Positions 21,299 to 24,495 of a DNA stretch of 24,495 bases are shown piece by piece. The notes below the pieces were generated by a model, which saw only the letters and a list, made by a program, of their open reading frames with translations, had not been told where the DNA came from and searched no databases. Both the position numbers and the translations under genes were made by a program. This DNA comes from Candidatus Nomurabacteria bacterium (GTDB lineage: Bacteria > Patescibacteriota > Minisyncoccia > Phycocordibacterales > UBA10002). Each line of letters begins with the position of its first letter. The stretch's first letter is position 1. The stretch covers positions 1 to 24,495 of the forward strand of contig CALQZP010000006.1 in NCBI GenBank assembly GCA_943349725.1, in the 5' to 3' direction.

Positions 21299-21307
21299 AT
21301 TATCTCA
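21299..21307 (-). promoter_or_regulatory. Extended -10 promoter of the binding protein gene
   Basis: On the minus strand TGAGATAAT contains an extended -10 (TGn followed by GATAAT). Transcription would start only about 5-8 bases before the ATG, giving a nearly leaderless mRNA. Confidence 0.45.
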
Positions 21308-21358
21308 TAATCCCTCTACCCAGACCCAATGCATTCACATTAGAACGGGGATATAGGG

Positions 21359-21379
21359 GGCAAGGTGAAGGCCCTTGCC
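21359..21379 (-). terminator. Weak hairpin downstream of the 156-aa gene
   Basis: The arms ggcaagg and ccttgcc enclose 7 bases. It lies just after the 156-aa gene stop (minus strand). There is no U-tract, so terminator function is doubtful. Confidence 0.35.
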
Positions 21380-21394
21380 ACACTATCATTTGTA

Positions 21395-21865
21395 TCACGT
21401 ATATCGTACACCTAACATTGCCACGGGAGCACTACACAGTAACCGGTCAAACACGAAACTGCGGTGCCAGCGCACGCATGGCCAGTCATAAAGAAAAACC
21501 AATTTGAACTCCGGACAACTATGAATGGCAGGTACCGTTTCGTGATACATTGAATGTGTCCCGAGCCGGTCATACCAACCCATGTGTCGCTGGTACGTCG
21601 TCCCCATGCCGAGCACTGTGCCGACCATCGGATGCTTGCTACCGAAATGAAGCAACTGCCAAATGTTGGCATGACGGTATCCTTCTTCAGTAATTTCATC
21701 CTTTAGATCCATCAACTCGGCCAAATCTCGAACGAATGGAAAAGCCTTATAAGTACAATCCAAAACAAGTTCGTGAGGTGCCGAGAAATTTTCCGTTGTA
21801 ATATCCTCCGCGGTTCTGGTGATGCCGCAAGCGGCAATCAAATCTGAAAGGTTGGGTGTATTCAT
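21395..21865 (-). CDS. Hypothetical protein, 156 aa
   Basis: I do not recognise this protein. It starts at ATG 21865 with AAAAGGA just upstream. It begins MNTPNLSDLIAACGITRTAE and is rich in aromatic residues and histidines (GYRHANIWQLLHFG, TTYQRHMGWYDRLGTHSMYH, DWPCVRWHRS), with four cysteines. The style suggests a soluble, metal- or ligand-binding globular protein. It is divergent from the TrmB-like regulator, whose promoter lies in the shared spacer. No signal peptide is visible. Confidence 0.7.
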   Translation of the reverse strand: MNTPNLSDLIAACGITRTAEDITTENFSAPHELVLDCTYKAFPFVRDLAELMDLKDEITEEGYRHANIWQLLHFGSKHPMVGTVLGMGTTYQRHMGWYDRLGTHSMYHETVPAIHSCPEFKLVFLYDWPCVRWHRSFVFDRLLCSAPVAMLGVRYT

Positions 21866-21942
21866 AGTCCTTTTAATCTGACAACGAAGATAACACGATG
21901 GTCAACGGACAAACAGAAGAATCGGCATATTTTGATGCATGC

Positions 21943-21971
21943 TTGACTTTATCCTTGTTCTAGGCTATATT
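21943..21971 (+). promoter_or_regulatory. Promoter of the TrmB-like regulator
   Basis: TTGACT (21943-21948) and TATATT (21966-21971) are separated by 17 bases, five of six consensus positions each. Transcription would begin near 21978. Confidence 0.75.
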
Positions 21972-21980
21972 TAGATGTAC

Positions 21981-22006
21981 AAATGCCGCCAGTTTTTATG
22001 GCATTT
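21981..22006 (+). promoter_or_regulatory. Inverted repeat at the start of the trmB-like transcript
   Basis: The arms aaatgcc and ggcattt enclose 12 bases (with a T-run) right at the predicted transcription start and 8 bases before the ATG. It may be an operator for autoregulation or a 5' hairpin. Confidence 0.45.
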
Positions 22007-22014
22007 TCTATATC

Positions 22015-22767
22015 ATGGCACTCGAAAAAGTCTTAAACGAATACGGCCTCAAGGAAAAACACGCGCGAGTGTACCTCGCCTGTCTTGAGCTTGGTTCAGG
22101 TTCGGTGCTCAAAATCAGCCAAAAAGCCTCCCTTCCCCGCTCCACCACCGAAGTTATCTTGAATGCGCTTCAAGAGAAAGGTTTTGTGTCGTCATTTAAG
22201 AAACGAAACGCGAGGTACTTTAGCACCGAAGACCCGAAGAAAATCATCGCAAACGCCAAAGCGAAAGCGGAGCTCCTCGAAAAAGCCCTGCCGGAGTTTC
22301 GAAAGCTCTACGCCCGCTCAAATGTGATTCCAACCGTTCGCTTCTATCACGGCAAGGAAGGTATGCAAAAAGTGCTGTCAGAGATCATTGATGATGTTCC
22401 ATTGGAACTCCTTTCCTTCAGTTCATACGATGACATCGTAGAGCTTCTGGGGAAGAACTTCGGCTCATTCGTGCAAAAACGCAGGGAGAAAAACATTCCG
22501 GTTCGCACCATTCTACGTGATTCTCTAAAGGCACGTGAACGAGCGCGTCTCGGACCAAAAGAGCTACGACAGGTCCGGCTTATCGCACCGCAATATGAAC
22601 ATCACGGTTTGTTCTTCATATGGAGACACAAGGTGGCCATGATATCGCTTAAAACCGACTGGAGCGTGCTTATTATTGAGAGCGAGGATCTCGCCAAGTC
22701 ACAAAAAATGCTGTTTGAAGCGCTCTGGGATTCTCTCCCTGTTCCACAACCCAAAGCAGAGATTTAA
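22015..22767 (+). CDS. TrmB-family transcriptional regulator
   Basis: This 250-aa protein has the TrmB-type winged helix at residues about 1-75: EYGLKEKHARVYLACLELGSGSV, ISQKASLPRSTTEVILNALQEKGFV and KKRNARYFSTEDPKK. A coiled helix follows, then an effector-binding-like domain (VRFYHGKEGMQKVLSEI, RTILRDSLKARERARLG, VLIIESEDLAKSQK). TrmB-like proteins regulate sugar or other transport genes; it lies between two copies of LIV-type binding protein genes, so local regulation is possible but not shown. Its 3' end overlaps the RelE-like gene on the other strand by four bases. Confidence 0.88.
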   Translation: MALEKVLNEYGLKEKHARVYLACLELGSGSVLKISQKASLPRSTTEVILNALQEKGFVSSFKKRNARYFSTEDPKKIIANAKAKAELLEKALPEFRKLYARSNVIPTVRFYHGKEGMQKVLSEIIDDVPLELLSFSSYDDIVELLGKNFGSFVQKRREKNIPVRTILRDSLKARERARLGPKELRQVRLIAPQYEHHGLFFIWRHKVAMISLKTDWSVLIIESEDLAKSQKMLFEALWDSLPVPQPKAEI

Positions 22768-23006
22768 AAATTGTAGGTGGTATCACCCCGAAACTCCACT
22801 CGAATGAGCTTCACGGGTTCAACATCGGACATGGAGAAAATAATTCTGATATTACCCTGTCGGACGCGAAACAAATTACCAAGCCCGCCAAGCTTGATGA
22901 AATTCAGACCCGAAAAATCACGTGAGACAACTTTCTCAATAACGGGCTCAATCTGCGCCCGTCGTTTCGCCGTCAGTTTCCGCAGAAATTTCTCAAGCTT
23001 CGTCAC
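22764..23006 (-). CDS. RelE/ParE-family toxin
   Basis: This 80-aa protein has RelE-fold features: LEKFLRKLTAKRRAQIEPVI helix at the start, then FIKLGGLGNLFRVRQGNIRIIFSMS and KLIRVEFRGDTTYNF strands. Members cut ribosome-bound mRNA or inhibit gyrase. It follows a Phd/YefM-type antitoxin with a 14-base overlap and ends convergently with the TrmB gene by a 4-base overlap. Confidence 0.8.
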   Translation of the reverse strand: MTKLEKFLRKLTAKRRAQIEPVIEKVVSRDFSGLNFIKLGGLGNLFRVRQGNIRIIFSMSDVEPVKLIRVEFRGDTTYNF

Positions 23007-23238
23007 GAATCTTGCGTAATGTTTTTAACACTTCCGTTGCCAAAACACCATTCTTTTTAATCTTCCGAAAATCAATCACCGAGTTCCACTTTCCTTCGTC
23101 TCCCCACTCGTCAACGGGTGTTATTTTAAAGATGGGACGAGAGCGTCGCACCACGGTAAACGAACGGCCTTTGTTTACGGCATTGATGTAGTGTTCAGTA
23201 TTTCCTCTTAATTCTTTGAGTCCAATGATAGTATTCAT
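22993..23238 (-). CDS. Phd/YefM-family antitoxin
   Basis: This 81-aa protein begins MNTIIGLKELRGNTEHYINAV and continues with GRSFTVVRRSRPIFKITPV, the Phd/YefM DNA-binding layout. The C-terminal helices (VIDFRKIKKNGVLATEVLKT) should cap the toxin. It overlaps the RelE-like toxin by 14 bases, and its start lies 20 bases from a truncated livG remnant. Confidence 0.8.
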   Translation of the reverse strand: MNTIIGLKELRGNTEHYINAVNKGRSFTVVRRSRPIFKITPVDEWGDEGKWNSVIDFRKIKKNGVLATEVLKTLRKIRDEA

Positions 23239-23258
23239 ACAGCAAGTTTACCTAAAGA

Positions 23259-23327
23259 TTATCTTCCCGTCAACTTCCTATGCGCATCAAAATGTTTATA
23301 CAGTTTTCTCGTTTGGAGAATGCTCAT
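23259..23327 (-). pseudogene. Truncated livG remnant
   Basis: On the minus strand the frame reads MSILQTRKLYKHFD, then an unrelated AHRKLTGR tail and a stop. The first 14 codons match LivG (MPILQTKQLYKHFD), and about 33 of 35 bases at 23285-23319 equal those at the livG start (20047-20081). The ATG follows the second binding-protein stop with no gap (TAAATG). It shows a copy of livG that was cut after codon 14, close to the toxin-antitoxin pair. Confidence 0.85.
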
Positions 23328-24434
23328 TTATATCTGCACAACTGGTTTTCCTTTTACAATGCTTTTCATGGTAATACCCTCTGTATTTGTAATGACACCG
23401 CCAATGGCGTCAAATGTAATTCTTCCGTATGTTACCGTATCAAAAGCAGTCGATCTCATATACTTACTCACTTCCTTCGGCATTGCTTTGAGATATGTGG
23501 CGAGTATATTTACCGTATCGTAGGTTGTTTGCGCACTAAACCTCGGTGCCTCTCCAAAACGAGCTTCATATGCCTTACCGAACTCCGAACTAGGTTCAGC
23601 GGGAACATAATACCTCACCCCTTCCAGCCAGATTGGGTTGAAGTTCTGATTAGAAATATTCTGCTCAACAAACTCATCCCCCCACATTGGCACACCACCA
23701 GTGAGTTCATAGTATCTCTTAAAAAAGGCGACACTTAATTTATCATCGTATGAACCGAAGAATACACCATCTGGTTTCTCACGTTTTACCTTTGCAATAC
23801 TAGTCCTTGTGTCATCACCCGCATTTAAAGCTTCATCTCCCACCACAATAATCCCTTGCTTTTCTGCCTCCGCCAATAAGAACTGCCGGAGGGTTGCGTA
23901 ATACGCATCATTAAGTGTAACCACATACAGTTTCTTTATTCCAGATTGAACCATACCTTTGATAGTTGTCTTTGCCTTAGAAGCGGTACGATACCACAGC
24001 GAAAATACATTTTGATGGTTCACCGGCACATTCACAGACTCGATAGCTGCATCTTGTGAGATAAGAGGTATGGTCAAGGGAACTACACTTTCTGCTCCCG
24101 GATATGAATCGAGCCATGTGATCATTACAGCTTGTACCTTGTTGACATTAACAAGCTTTGACACAGCGCTAACTGAATCCTTGGAACTGCTCTTTGTATC
24201 CTCAACGACAAGTTCCAATTTGCTCCCATTGATACCTCCAGAATCATTTATTCTGTCTACGGCTAGCTGGGCCGCTTTTTGCGAAACTTCTCCCCACGGG
24301 GCAGCATCGCCAGAAAGCGCGAAGGCTGCTCCAATTTTTATCACCCCATTTGAAGTCGCATTAGGCCCTTGCTTAAGCCATAAAATACCCACAACAGCTA
24401 CAATGCCGACAAGTATCAAAATTATCTTTCTCAT
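23328..24434 (-). CDS. livJ: Second LIV-type substrate-binding protein
   Basis: This Peripla_BP_6-type protein has 368 aa from ATG 24434; an in-frame ATG at 24446 adds four residues and cannot be excluded. Residues about 4-20 (IILILVGIVAVVGILWL) form a membrane anchor without a lipobox. The domain runs IKIGAAFALSGDAAPWGE, LAVDRINDSGGINGSKLELVVEDT, SAVSKLVNVNKVQAVM and GGVITNTEGITM. It is clearly a diverged paralogue of the binding protein at 20148. Directly downstream is a truncated livG remnant, so it once headed an operon like the intact one. Confidence 0.9.
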   Translation of the reverse strand: MRKIILILVGIVAVVGILWLKQGPNATSNGVIKIGAAFALSGDAAPWGEVSQKAAQLAVDRINDSGGINGSKLELVVEDTKSSSKDSVSAVSKLVNVNKVQAVMITWLDSYPGAESVVPLTIPLISQDAAIESVNVPVNHQNVFSLWYRTASKAKTTIKGMVQSGIKKLYVVTLNDAYYATLRQFLLAEAEKQGIIVVGDEALNAGDDTRTSIAKVKREKPDGVFFGSYDDKLSVAFFKRYYELTGGVPMWGDEFVEQNISNQNFNPIWLEGVRYYVPAEPSSEFGKAYEARFGEAPRFSAQTTYDTVNILATYLKAMPKEVSKYMRSTAFDTVTYGRITFDAIGGVITNTEGITMKSIVKGKPVVQI

Positions 24435-24446
24435 ATAAGTCAACAT

Positions 24447-24495
24447 TAGACTTTTAACTTCAAACTTACAACTTATATTCCCCCGACAGCCCTTG
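24447..24495. other. Spacer at the right edge
   Basis: Only 49 bases are left before the window ends. They contain words of the type ttttaacttcaaactta that also occur inside argS near 3840-3870. No gene can be judged here. Confidence 0.4.

Noticed and set aside
22015..23238. A single mobile element spanning trmB and the toxin-antitoxin pair
   Set aside because: No transposase, terminal repeats or target duplications are visible; only the livG break suggests insertion.

Overview
The window reads as a chromosomal segment of a small-genome bacterium, most likely a Patescibacteria/CPR member of the Parcubacteria type. This is inferred from the gene set, short proteins, few clear Shine-Dalgarno sites, single-membrane transport parts, and spacers full of palindromes and word repeats. 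TGA is used as a stop (tmk, rplK, SIMPL gene), so the code is standard. I see no rRNA, tRNA or CRISPR array.

Left part (1-10310, all minus strand). ileS runs off the left edge and carries a complete-looking histidine-phosphatase domain inside the synthetase. argS follows, with a second diverged argS 3' end left behind it and a long terminator-ended leader before it. Next comes a nucleotide and one-carbon block: HD-type 5'-nucleotidase, tmk, glyA, thyA and dcd, then a CYTH-domain protein. folA and folD lie further right, so most of the dTMP-synthesis/folate cycle is in one window.

Middle (10308-13077). This holds the most striking system, a diversity-generating retroelement (DGR) cassette. 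A 267-aa target gene ends in a variable repeat (VR, 11006-11120). A near-identical template repeat (TR, 10614-10728) lies downstream. Across the 110-bp core (10619-10728) the two differ at 15 positions, and every one is an adenine in the TR on the coding strand. No reverse transcriptase or accessory gene is in the window, and the TR has its own promoter-like box and terminator, so the RT must lie elsewhere or be lost. Divergent from the target is a vapB-vapC-folA operon in which the toxin and DHFR genes overlap by four bases.

Right-middle (13126-18361, minus). A tautomerase-like protein, a hypothetical protein, secE-nusG-rplK with a clear promoter, a SIMPL-domain membrane protein, folD with an in-frame palindrome, and a DUF3105 membrane protein.

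Right end (18524-24495). A LIV-type branched-chain amino-acid/amide ABC system (livF, livG, a binding protein), a hypothetical gene, a TrmB-like regulator with a good promoter, a RelE/Phd-type toxin-antitoxin pair, a 22-codon livG remnant, and a second binding protein directly upstream of that remnant. No permease genes are visible.

Spacers between the co-directional genes are long imperfect hairpins, each built from its own small vocabulary of short repeated words. Several perfect palindromes sit in spacers, over stop codons and in frame inside genes.
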